Origin: Nematostella vectensis | Lineage: Eukaryota > Cnidaria > Anthozoa > Actiniaria > Edwardsiidae | Assembly: GCF_932526225.1 (NCBI RefSeq) | Contig: NC_064047.1 | Span: forward strand, 7,689,501-7,749,500 | Direction: 5' to 3' | DNA: 60,000 nucleotides | Shown here: piece by piece, positions 20,428 to 30,671 of the stretch | How the letters are laid out: the number at the start of each line of letters is the position of its first letter | Numbering within the stretch: the stretch's first letter is position 1 | Program-made: the position numbers and the translations under genes | Notes under the pieces: model-generated | Databases searched by the model: none | Told to the model about the DNA's origin: nothing | Seen by the model: only the letters and a program-made list of their open reading frames with translations

Positions 20428-23400
20428 CTGAACAGACTCGCCGGCTCACAGAAACGAGCTTGAAATCAAGCCTCGCGAGTTTAGGCTAGATAACACTAAT
20501 GCCTAAGATGACTCTTCAACCGTGCAATTGTCTCACTAGGACACCCTTTTTATGAATTTAATTAAAAAAGAATTCATTGAAACCATGATGTGACAGCCCC
20601 ATGAGCACAATCACATTCACATGCAGAGAAAATAACATAGAACAAATAATTCGTGTATATGTAAAATCAATATATCTGTACCAAACGTGTATTATTACCG
20701 AATGATATTATAGCTAAATGGTTAACGGCTCAAAACCTTGGCAAGATACAGCTCTATCTAAATTGGAAAATCTCATGGTACCGTAAGTAAAAACTATAAC
20801 TATTATTTTTTTTTATTTTTGCGCTCTAAAAACCATTATCCTGATCGAGTATGGGATAAGTAAACACATCGGAAGTCATGTCGCCTATAAAAAAGTGTTA
20901 GAAACGAAAAAATAATCGTGTTGATTTGATACTTCTTCAGCAGCGCCGAATAGACCTGTCGTATCAGATGGAGGTACTTACCCTTCCCCTTTATTTTAAA
21001 TAATTAATCTAAACTCAAATAATTTTAAATAAGTGCGACTGAATGCAAGTCTCAAGCACAGACAGATACGAATTTTTATGGGTGTCCCTCAATACCCGTA
21101 AAAACACTTGTGATAAGCTCATTTAATAGATTTACCAAATAATAAATAATAAATGAAATTGAAAGCACTTAAAAAGCATCAGAATAACTGAAAACCAGCT
21201 AGGCGGCTCCCAAACACCAACCTTAAAAAGTTTTTTTTATTAATGGTCAGAGTTCCCTTACTGTTATAACTAATTTTCTGTATTCTATTGATTATCGCTT
21301 TTTACCATTTTGAAAAAATTAAGAGAAGTTTCATTTTATTTTCGCAAATAGCGCTACAATGTCAAGCCTTGAAGCGAACGCATTTAACTCCTTGACATAT
21401 ATGTCCTAAAAAGTATGTGTTTATAAAATGAATCGTGCCTTTGCATAATTTCTTAACTTTTCAGACATTTTGAATAAAAAGATACAATATCTAAAGTTTA
21501 AGGGTGGTAGATTGATGGTTACCGCTTATTTTCCTGAAGGAATCGTCATTTTATAATACCTTCATTATGGCATTTTAAATTACATTCGCCTTTATTCTTT
21601 CGAACGCAATTTTGTATTAACTATGGGCAAACATACCGAAAGCTTGTTATTGGAGAATTAAATTAAACTGGACCCTGAGCGCAGGGTTGTCTGGGATACC
21701 TGAGGTCTGCAATTGTTTATGACTGGATGTACCAAAAATGTGAAATTGAGTGAGTAGAACTTTTCTCATGTGATTCATTCTATTCAAAATATCGCCAAAA
21801 TCTGATTCTTTTAAGACTTCTTAGGAAGTTGATTTGCTAACATGAGATAAGTTGACCCTTATACTTTATTGTCGTAAATAGCAAAAGAATTAAATGAACA
21901 AGTGACCGTGCATTCCAGCATGGCAACTGCGTTAAAAATAAACTTTTCTTTTTCCCCAAAATTTTGTTTATTTGGACTAAATAAAATTTTGTTATTATGC
22001 GTGAACATTACTCTTTAGGATGAGGTACAATTTAGAAAATGAAAACGAATAAAACGCTCAAAATATTATTTTATTCACGTCCTAGGGATTTTATGCTAAT
22101 GAGTCGAGCATGATTTTTATTGTAAATTTCCTCTTCGCATTATCATTGGGGTAAGGCACCGAGAGAGAGGATAGAAAATCAGCGAAAGATACCTCTTAAG
22201 CCTCTTTGAAGCTAGAAACATTACTTTTGGTACTCCACCTGAAGAAGAAAAATGCCATTTATTATACGATAGTGTAGGCTGTTTTATTTATGAAAGTTGT
22301 TTTACCAGCTTTAAGGCAAAGCGATTCAATCGAATCAAAATGTAAACATATGACCAATGATTAATATTAACCAAAAAAAAAAAATACTTACAAAATAGGT
22401 TCTCTATGACAAGAGTCATCAAACTGTCATGTGACCCATAGTCCCTAATTTGTCAGGTTAAAGCGGTTAAAATCAAGAGTCCTCTTGTTTAAAAACTAAT
22501 TTAAACCACGCAGTGCATGTTGCAGTGCTCCAAAAAGGTTAGTGAAAAAAAAAGTTAGAAGACCCATTTTTAGCTATGGTTGCAAATCAGACAGCCTTTG
22601 TTACATCAACCGTATGCTAGATCAAAGGTAAACCCCCCTGAGCCAACTTAAAGGTCATCAATGACAAATATTTTTATAATTTTAAATAGAAGCTTTAAAC
22701 GACCAGAAAGGCGTAATGCGTCATTGAAATTGTTGTGAACAATAATGCGATAAATTTTAGGGAAGGAAAGAACCAAATACGTCCGATCTTCAAGATTTCT
22801 AAGAGATGGTCATGTTAATGTGAATGATTTACGAAGTTTGGCGATCAACTTAGAAACTTTGAGTAAAACAGCTTTCTAACTCAAACCCCCAAATGCACTA
22901 TTCGGTCGCATTTCTCCTCAGAAGCTTTTTCCACCATATCAATATTTTTAGTGCGTTTCCTGAAAAAAAATTAAAAGAATTCTGCTAGAAATTTGCTCAC
23001 GTTAAATTTTGAAATGTTTCAAAGTTTGTGCTCAAGTACAGGCTTGGGTTTATTATCATTGAGCTAGGTAAAAAGCTTGATAAGTTATCTTATCCGTGTG
23101 AAACGATGACTTAAAATGGCGTCGCATGGAATCGAGGACGCCGGACAGTGGCTTATGCAAATGAGCATCTGTTCCGTAGACTGATTAGCGATTAGCGAGT
23201 GACACAACCCCGCTACCGCAAAAAGTCCTGAATAGCTTTGCTATCCACGACTTAAAAACGACATTATCAACCATGTTGATAGTTGGTGTTGGAGATTTCT
23301 ATTTTTGTTTTCCCAACATTAAAAAGAATTTTGGGGTTCATTTCGAAAATACTATTTCTATTTCTTCAAATTCCAACTGGTACAAAAGAACTTATACGTA

Positions 23401-23970
23401 AACACAAATAGAGTTTATCGTCTTGCATCCTTTTTTCAGTTCTATCAGAGGAAAACGGTTGAAATTCTACTCAAAACAAAAAAAACCCATCGTTTTGTTA
23501 TACGCGAGGCTGATTTTTAATTAAGATCACAACTTGGCAGATTTTTAGTAACACTTACAACTTGGCCGATTTTTAGTTGCAATTTACAACATTATTTTAA
23601 TTATAGTAATTCCCAGAAATGAGAATATTTGAAACGTTACATGACTTACGTAACCTTGTTGAAAAACGAGAAGAATGTTTTAATTCGCGGATGTTGCCTT
23701 ACTCATTTCCAAAACAAGCGGCCCGCTAATCACTTCAAAAACTGTCATTATTTTCAATAAAAACGATATTTCATTAGTAAAACCAGAAGACCATCAGAAC
23801 AAAGCAAGGCCGTAACACTTTTATAGGGCCTGGGTGATTGCCACACCATCTCCTCAACCCGGTCTTCTTCTAAAATAGGCCATTCTGGCCATTCCAGCTA
23901 TAAGTTTGCGTGCGCATAACCATAGAAACCTACCTCAACTACCAGAATGCAGCGCGCGCTTTTTTAAACA
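20428..23970. other. Gene-free AT-rich stretch
   Basis: No open frame over about 60 codons, no strong splice-site pair and no obvious tandem repeat. A small ORF near 23116 overlaps an octamer ATGCAAAT at 23155-23162, but there is no other support. Likely intergenic sequence. Confidence 0.5.
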
Positions 23971-23981
23971 AGGACCTGCGG

Positions 23982-23990
23982 TATAAAAGG
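23982..23990 (+). promoter_or_regulatory. TATA box, candidate promoter for the GPCR gene
   Basis: TATAAAAGG lies between two GCGCGCGC-type blocks. A start site would be expected near 24012. A consensus donor (CT|GTAAGT) at 24233 and a good acceptor at 25056-25057 would give a 5'UTR exon of about 220 bp joined to the first coding exon. Inferred from motif and spacing. Confidence 0.5.
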
Positions 23991-24506
23991 CGCGCGCCTG
24001 GTCCAAGTCGCCATTTTCGCTAGACTTTGTCGAGTGCAGAGCTCGATAAAAAGAATTGAATTTTCTGGGTCACGTGAAATCGACGGTTTGCGTGGGTGAA
24101 TTAAGGCGAAACTCGTTATGTGTCATAAACTATTGTTAATAAACAGATCCACGGTGACAAAGCTCCGTTAAAATGTTTTTTAACCTCGCCATATGAAAAA
24201 TCGTTTGCTTAATGAAACATGCCTGTAAAACTGTAAGTACCCAAACTTGGGCGTAGCATCCCATCAAAAACTGTTCATGGCATAGATGTTAATCCATATA
24301 CAAGAGTAAAATCATTAACTAGCATATTTAGTGTGTTTTATATTTATTTTTATCGTAGTAATTGCATCTCTATAACACTGGAAGTATGGTGGTGAGGGCG
24401 TTGCCCTTGTAACGGTAATATGAAATATGTTAGCCTTCATCTACCTGAAAAAGTTTGGGCCCGTGAATTACCATTAAGTGAATGTTTCCTCCATTTTTGT
24501 GATAAT

Positions 24507-24578
24507 CATAGCCGGTTTGCCTCAGTTAAACTTCATCGGCCGATGAAGATGAAGTTTAACTGAGGCAAACCGGCTATG
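24507..24578 (+). repeat. Perfect 31-bp inverted repeat, 10-bp loop, abutting a ribozyme
   Basis: The left arm 24507-24537 is the exact reverse complement of the right arm 24548-24578, with loop 24538-24547. An 18-bp palindrome (24531-24548) is nested at the centre. The right arm runs into the 5' strand of stem I of the hammerhead at 24571, so the hairpin and the ribozyme would compete for the same bases. Confidence 0.95.
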
Positions 24579-24627
24579 CCATGCTGACGAGTCCTAATAA
24601 GGACGAAACAGCTGTCCATGGTTGCCG
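24571..24627 (+). ncRNA. Type I hammerhead ribozyme 1
   Basis: The core CUGACGA (24584-24590) and GAA (24605-24607) are present. Stem II is GUCC/GGAC (24591-24594 with 24601-24604) with a 6-nt loop UAAUAA. Stem III is the palindrome ACAGCUGU (24608-24615). The cleavage triplet is GUC, with cutting expected after C24616. Stem I is CCAUG/CAUGG (24579-24583 with 24617-24621), then an internal loop UAUG/UU, then CGGC/GCCG (24571-24574 with 24624-24627). The internal loop is where natural hammerheads make their loop-loop contact. A loop-less palindromic stem III is typical of hammerheads in retrozymes and Penelope-like elements, which act as dimers. It lies in the sense orientation inside the probable 5'UTR intron of the GPCR gene. 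Confidence 0.88.
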
Positions 24628-25057
24628 AACTGCACGGGTAATAGACTGTGCTAGCGTCCCGTCTTGGCCCGACTGGTGCCAATGTGTGTATGCTAGTGTG
24701 CTTTTAAAGTCCACATTTATAAATTCTGTACCATTTTCATGTACTATATTGAGCGTTGCAGGCGCTACCAAAGTTCTCTTCAGGTTCCTGCGCAGCCGTC
24801 CTTAGTGTCAGTCTGTCACATTACAAGTTCCTATCCAAGTGTTTAGTCAAAATAAAAAGCTGTCTTGGGCAGCCTAGTAGTATCAGGCGTTCTTGGGTTA
24901 CCTAATGGGTTTCCGTGTTTGGGTTTCCTGTGGATGGTGAGAGTTGTGATGTTATAGGAAGCCAGCCCCCAAGGCGTCTCACGGTTCTCTCCGGGCAGGA
25001 AAGAGCGTTTGGTACTAGACTAATTTTTTCCTGACCTTTTTTCCATATACTTTTCAG

Positions 25058-28000
25058 ATAAAGCCATGTCTAACAATTCAAACGTGACGTCACCACCACC
25101 TATCACTCAAACAACTCAAGCAGCCAATCATATCAACACATGCAGCAACAGCCACTCAATCATTCAAATCAGCATGATTGTGGTTGTCATGGCAGTGTCA
25201 ATCATTGGCAATGGTGCCGTCTGTGCTCTGCTTTTGCGTTTCAAGGTACACGTCACAACTCCTTTTCATGGGTGCCCACAAGCCCAGAAGAGCAAAGAAA
25301 ATGCCGTAGAAATTATAAAATTTGACGCACAAGCTTTAGCGCCGCGAAATAGAACTTTTCAAATGAGGTCTACAATTTCGTATCGGACTAAAATGAAAAT
25401 AGACGTTTGATTCATAAGGTTCTTTTCTATGGCAAAAGCATGGATATTAGATCAGATCCCTGTGACAATAGATCGAAGGGGGGTTTGACTCCGAAATTCC
25501 GCACTATTACAGCATTTCTATAGCTTCATCTGTAGTTAAGTCCACTTCGTACGCCATTCTAGATCAGCTGTGACCCGCCAGTCTATCATTTTGGATGCGC
25601 GCGCAACATCGTGAAAACGTTCTATTGTTCTTATTGTTCTGTTATATTCTAAAACGGTCACATCATAACGAACATTTGAGTATTTGTATTTCGTATAAAA
25701 CGAGTGTCCTAGCAAGAGTTTTCCATTTACTATACCTAACCCGACCCACTTTCCACTTTACAGACTTTACGGACCGTCCCCAATATCCTTGTCGCGAACC
25801 TGGCCCTTATCGATGTCGTCAATGCATGCGTGAACATGCCACTCTTTATCATGTGGTACCAGTGTAAAGTCCCGTATATCGGTAGGTCCCTTATGACATC
25901 CACTATGGAAATTTGTTTTAGGTTCGTCTGTATAGCTAGACGTAGCCTGATATCAATCCAGAACGCAGAGGCCGCCAAGGTTGAACCCAAAAACCTTTAC
26001 ATACTTTGAAAGTAAATTATATTTTGATTCTATAATCATAATCCTAATTTTGGACTTAAAGATATCCTGTTATAAGTAAAGAGAGTACAGCTGTCTTAAT
26101 GCACTAGTCATTTGAAACCCCCACCCCCATGGTCCCGGGGAAGTGTGGGGTTAGTGGGGGCTTAGAGCACTTCTGAACGAGAGAATCTGTCCCGATGGGG
26201 TGGGAGAATTGACAGTTTTTTACTCTAAGATATATCCCCACCGTGGGGGTTTGGGACAAGTGAATAGTGTCACAAATATCATGTTAGTTTCTTGCTTGAG
26301 ACCCTTTTTCTTTTGTAGCAAGCAATACCATGTATTAGCATGTGGCATGCTGCACGGCGACATGTACAAAAACGAATGGTCCCGGGGAAGTGTAGGGTTA
26401 GGGCGGGGGCTTAGAGCAATTTGGACGAGAATCTGTCCCGAGGAGGTGGGGGAATTGACAGTTTTTCACTCTAAGACTTATCCCCACCGTGAGGGTTTGG
26501 GACAAGTGAATAGGGTCACAAATATGCATGTGGCATGCTGCACGGCGACATGTGCAAAAACGAATATTAAAAAAAAATGCCAGATTAAGATAATTTATTT
26601 TTCCATCTTTTTTTGTAACTGTTATCTTCATAGTAATTGGTTCAAATGTACTCGCTGAAGTGTACTGGCTTTAAAAGATAAAAAAGCTTATTTCAGATGA
26701 CTTGTTGTCGGGTAGTTGCCAGTAGTTTGCATCCAAGGGGTAGGGGCATTTAACTGTCGTTTTGTCCCGAGGGAGTGGGGGCTTTTCTCGGTTTTGTACA
26801 GGGTCAAAGTCTAACCCCCACCCTTCCCCGGGACCATGGGGGTGGGGGTTTCAATTGACTAGTGCATAATCTTGCTTGTTTTCCAGGTGGCCCTGCTGTG
26901 TCATGGTTCACCATCTCGTTTTACGTGTTGTTTATGAACTTGACAGTAGTGTCCCTCGTGGTTTTGATGTTGGACCGCTACGGAGCCATTGTACACGGGT
27001 TAAGGTAAGCGTCAATGAAAAACCCGAGTGGAAAGGGGGGGGGGGGGACATTTTTCGAGGTAATACACAAGCGCCAAGTAAACCCGAGTAAAAGGGGAAG
27101 GGAGAGCAGAGACGTTGTGCATGTTCTGAGGTAAACCTCCAATTAAAACCCGAGTAGAAGGAGGAAAGGACATTGTACTCGGATTGAGGTTAAAGTCAAG
27201 AAAACACGAATGGAAGGGGGGAGGGATAGAAATTGTACAAGGGCTAAGGAAAAAGCGCCAAAAAAAACCGTTTGGGATATAGAAGGGGTGGGTGAGCATT
27301 GTACAGGGGAAGAAGTTAAAAAAGCTCAAAACCAAGGGAAGGTGGGAATAGACATGTTAATAACTTAAGATTCGGTTGATGATTTTTTTTTAAAACTTCG
27401 CTGCGACTTTGCTTTTACGAAGGTGCGAAACTGAAAAGGCCGAAAACGTTCAATTTTAGATCTTAAAACAAACCAATAAACACACTTTGCTGGCTATTTA
27501 GGGTAAAGTGAAACGAATAAATGAATAACCATTTCCAGGTACCACTCGTGGAAAACTCGCAACAAGGCACTGTTTTCTGTTTTCGTCATTTGGTTCTGCG
27601 CATGCGCCTACACCTATGGACAGTTCGCCATGGGTATCCATGTGGACATTGGTCCTCAACCCGCATGGATGTACCGCATGGAGTACTTTAAGATCTTCGG
27701 GCGACCCTTCGTACTCACTGGTAAGCAAAAAATAGGCACATAATTGTGTTAGTGTGGACATTGGTCCTCAACCCGCATGGATGTACCGCATGGAGTACTT
27801 TAAGATCTTCGGGCGACCCTTCGTACTCATTGGTATTTAGAAATAGGCACACAATCGTATTAGTGTTTTAGTGTGTGGAAATAAGCTCCCAATGGTGTTA
27901 CTTGTAAAGATTGGGTATTCGCACCTAGGGTGTAAGGGATGGTGTTTTATGGGGTAGCGGGAAAAGGGAAAAAAGGCTGGCGAAAATACGTACAAGAAAG

Positions 28001-28770
28001 GGCAAAGGAATAATTAAAATGATGGTTAAAGGGATTAATAAAAATAATAAAAGTTTAAAACAGTGTATTGGAGAAATTTTTACTCTTGTGGAATCATGCC
28101 CTTTGAAGAGATTTTGGCCATTTAGGAAAAGTGGAAAATAATTGTACCTTCAGAATTTTGAAAGTTTAAACACTTCAACTCAGGTTACGTGGTCCCTTTG
28201 TTTGTCATCTCCATCCTCGGAATCCTTATCTGGCGTCAAGTGCGCATGAGTACTATCGCTATTAGCCCGCAGAGCAGCCTGGGTAGCGACATCAAACACA
28301 GACGTGACGTGGCAACCGCAAAGACTGTCGGTCTCACCATCCTGGCTTATTTCTGGTTTGGCTTCTTCCCAGTTCTCCTCCACAGTGTCGCAAAGATTCA
28401 TGGGTCCTGGGTGCACTTCTTTGCTTATTGGTTCATCCACGTCAGCAGTATGGCTAATCCAATCATCTACTCGTTGCGTACGCAGAGGTTCCGACTTACG
28501 CTGACTCTCCTCCTGCGGGAACCCTGTGGAAAGAGCCAGCCCAGCATGACGTCATCCTCTATGGTGCCATCTTCGGGTGTGACGCACTCGACTGGCTGGA
28601 CATCATCGTCCACTATCAAGATAATTAAAGTGAAGCCGGCGGTGAACGTGACGTCATCGGCTTGGATGATGACGTCATTTAACGGTAGTGCTTTGTCGTC
28701 ACAGGCTACTGTCGAGAGTGGGGGGATAGTGAACTTGGAGGAGGACAATGATGATATGGCGATTTTCTGA
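25058..28770 (+). CDS. Rhodopsin-family (class A) GPCR, 5 coding exons, 394 aa
   Basis: Exons 25058-25245 (ATG at 25066), 25764-25881, 26887-27004, 27539-27720 and 28184-28770 have consensus sites and agreeing phases, total 394 residues. The N-terminus is short with NNS and NVT glycosylation sites. TM1 has SIIGNGAVC, TM2 NLALID, TM3 ends in LDRYGAIVHG (DRY motif), TM7 has NPIIY. The C-tail is long and Ser/Thr-rich. Oddities: TM6 reads AYFWFGFFP instead of CWxP, and I see no cysteine in extracellular loop 2 for the usual disulfide. Cnidarian genomes contain many such orphan receptors. I cannot name the ligand. Exons 3 and 4 each have extra copies of their 3' ends in the following intron. Confidence 0.85.
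26099..26867. mobile_element. 769-bp element with 56-bp terminal inverted repeats, GPCR intron 2
   Basis: The left end 26099-26154 (ATGCACTAGTCATTTGAAAC, then C-rich, then CATGGTCCCGGGGAAG) is matched in reverse complement at 26811-26867 with only a few differences. The interior holds two diverged direct copies (from about 26129 and 26378) that share a TTGACAGTTTTT segment and end in GTGGCATGCTGCACGGCGAC. No transposase. A clear target-site duplication is not visible. It ends 19 bp before exon 3, leaving only the acceptor tract. Confidence 0.75.
27045..27345 (+). repeat. Decayed tandem copies of the GPCR exon 3 splice junction
   Basis: The end of exon 3 plus its donor reads CATTGTACACGGGTTAAG|GTAAGCGTC. 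Five diverged copies follow in the intron at intervals of about 60 bp, starting near 27047, 27109, 27167, 27227 and 27295. Each has an ATTGTAC-like start, a GAGGTAA- or AAGG-like middle, an AACCCGAGT-like block and then a purine-rich G-run. None looks like a working exon. Confidence 0.65.
27754..27865 (+). repeat. 112-bp tandem duplication of the GPCR exon 4 end
   Basis: The segment 27642-27753 (last 79 bp of exon 4, its donor and the start of the intron) is repeated directly at 27754-27865 with few changes. The second copy has CTCATTG|GTATTT in place of CTCACTG|GTAAGC, so its donor is weakened. It has no acceptor of its own. Confidence 0.9.
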
Positions 28771-30671
28771 GAGGAATGGTTACTTAAGTATTGGAATGAT
28801 CAGAATAGGTTTGTAAATATAGACACGATGTATTGCGACTTTTATGATAGAGGACACGGTTAAAGAGCAGCTTTCACTCTTGGAGTATAAATGTATATAC
28901 TTGTATGTAAAAAATAATGACAGTATTGGTGTTGACAGAGAATAATAGGTCACCTGTTTTCTGTTGGCCACGGTCTACTTACAGGCAAGGATTCAGAAAT
29001 ATTTTGACCTTTTAAAAGAATGCCAATCACCCACTCCTTTGTTATTGTTTATCATTGAAAAAGCTATTATAACTATTATAAGAATGAAGACATGTAGCTA
29101 ATACTAATGTAACGTACTAACTTTGACCTGTTTACGTAAACAGGTGTAAATTGTCTGGATCCGAAAATTTAGCAATATCAATAACATACGTCCAATATAC
29201 GGATAGCATTTAAGATATTGAATTAGATATATAGTCTCATTTAGCCCGTTTATCAGGCGATTTTATTTGTCAAAAGTTAGAGCGGGAAAATAAAACTCTT
29301 TGTCGCTTCCTGGTATATACTTCAAAGGGAACGATAAAAGGGACTGACACTCAATCTCATATTGATTCGACACTCAATCTCATATTGATTCGACGGCTTT
29401 TAAGATGATGAGCAGACTACGTGAGATTGAAGCTACGTAGCGTGTACATGCTTGTAAATATGCTTGTTTGAGCGTTAACATGCCTTATCTACTTGTCATT
29501 TGAGGCAATAAAAAAATGCAAGATATATATCAATAATATTGTATAAGCTTCTGTTCTTTAAATTCTGTTTCATGTCTCAGTACATAAGCCGCGAAGCTGG
29601 CCTAAAAGCTCAAGACAAAATTCAGAGACATAGGGTGAGGGCGGTGTGGGTTGGTTATTATGGCGATAGAGAGGCGTGGCTATGAAAAGCACACAGCAGA
29701 AAGTAGACCTTCTGCTAATACGGTACTTGCGCTAAGAAAGAAAGGTCAGGTGACCTTTCTGGGTGGCAAATTTGAAACAAAATAACCACATAAATGACTG
29801 GGCCGTCACTTCAGAAAACGACGAAAAAATAAAATCTTTCAATGAAAATAAATCCTTTCTGAAAAAAATAAACAATGGCTTTATTCGTAAGCGCTAAATA
29901 AGTTGCTTTTTGTTACTATTATTTTGCCGCTAAAAGCCTGAGCGCTAGTTTGACACCCAAAAAGTCACGCAATCTATTAGCGCAAGTCCCAGATTGTAGA
30001 CAGCGAATTGTATTAAAAAAGTATTCTAGATAACTCTGGATAAGTCAGACAATTTTTCGCTCCCACCCAAAGATAAACCCCTGGGCACAGGCCTGATAAC
30101 AGTACTAAGTTTACTCAGTTATATAAAATCTAAAAACCTGGGGGGCTTTTTCAATCACACGATTAATGTGTCTTGTGCAAATGAAGAAAAGCCCAAACAA
30201 ATGCAAACTCATTCCCATAGTTTGTGTCATTGAGACCAGGCAGGAGAACATGGACCAGGTAAGCCCAAAAGCAATACATATTCATTTTTTTTAGTTGCTG
30301 TAATAAAAAGTAGAGAGAGAGTTAGGCCTCAAAGACCTGTTTTATGATTGCCTTCACTGGTCCAATCACCACAATCTTCCTCTAGATGGCTGTTGTCTGT
30401 CGAATCCACATTCGCATCGCGTGACCTTGTGATCGGTGCCCCTCAAACTTGCGGGCCTCCTGTGGATAAGATATCTCTTCATTTCAGTATGAAATTGAAA
30501 ACAAAACAAAAAGCGTCAAAATCTTGAATACACGAACAGCAAAAATGTTTTGTTATTCATAGAGATTGAATTAGTCATGAAAATATGCAATCGAGCATTA
30601 TCCCCCCACCCCACCCCACACCAGATAAAAACCGTCACAGGAGCCCGCATGTCGCATGAGTAGAATTCAAT
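28771..30671. other. Downstream of the GPCR gene and upstream of MPC1
   Basis: A polyadenylation-type AATAAA at 29507-29512 could end the GPCR transcript. A perfect 24-bp tandem pair (CACTCAATCTCATATTGATT unit) lies near 29349-29396. No clear gene is seen in the rest. Confidence 0.5.

Noticed and set aside
23116-23184. Small ORF MASHGIEDAGQW... beside an octamer ATGCAAAT
   Set aside because: Too short, no splice sites, and no recognisable product.
27754-27832. Second functional copy of GPCR exon 4
   Set aside because: It lacks an acceptor and its donor is changed to GTATTT. Treated as a duplication scar.
30181-30424. Small two-exon ORF (MKKSPNKCKL..., donor at 30259, acceptor before ATGGCTGTTG)
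   Set aside because: Splice sites look good, but the 38-residue product matches nothing I know and there is no other support.
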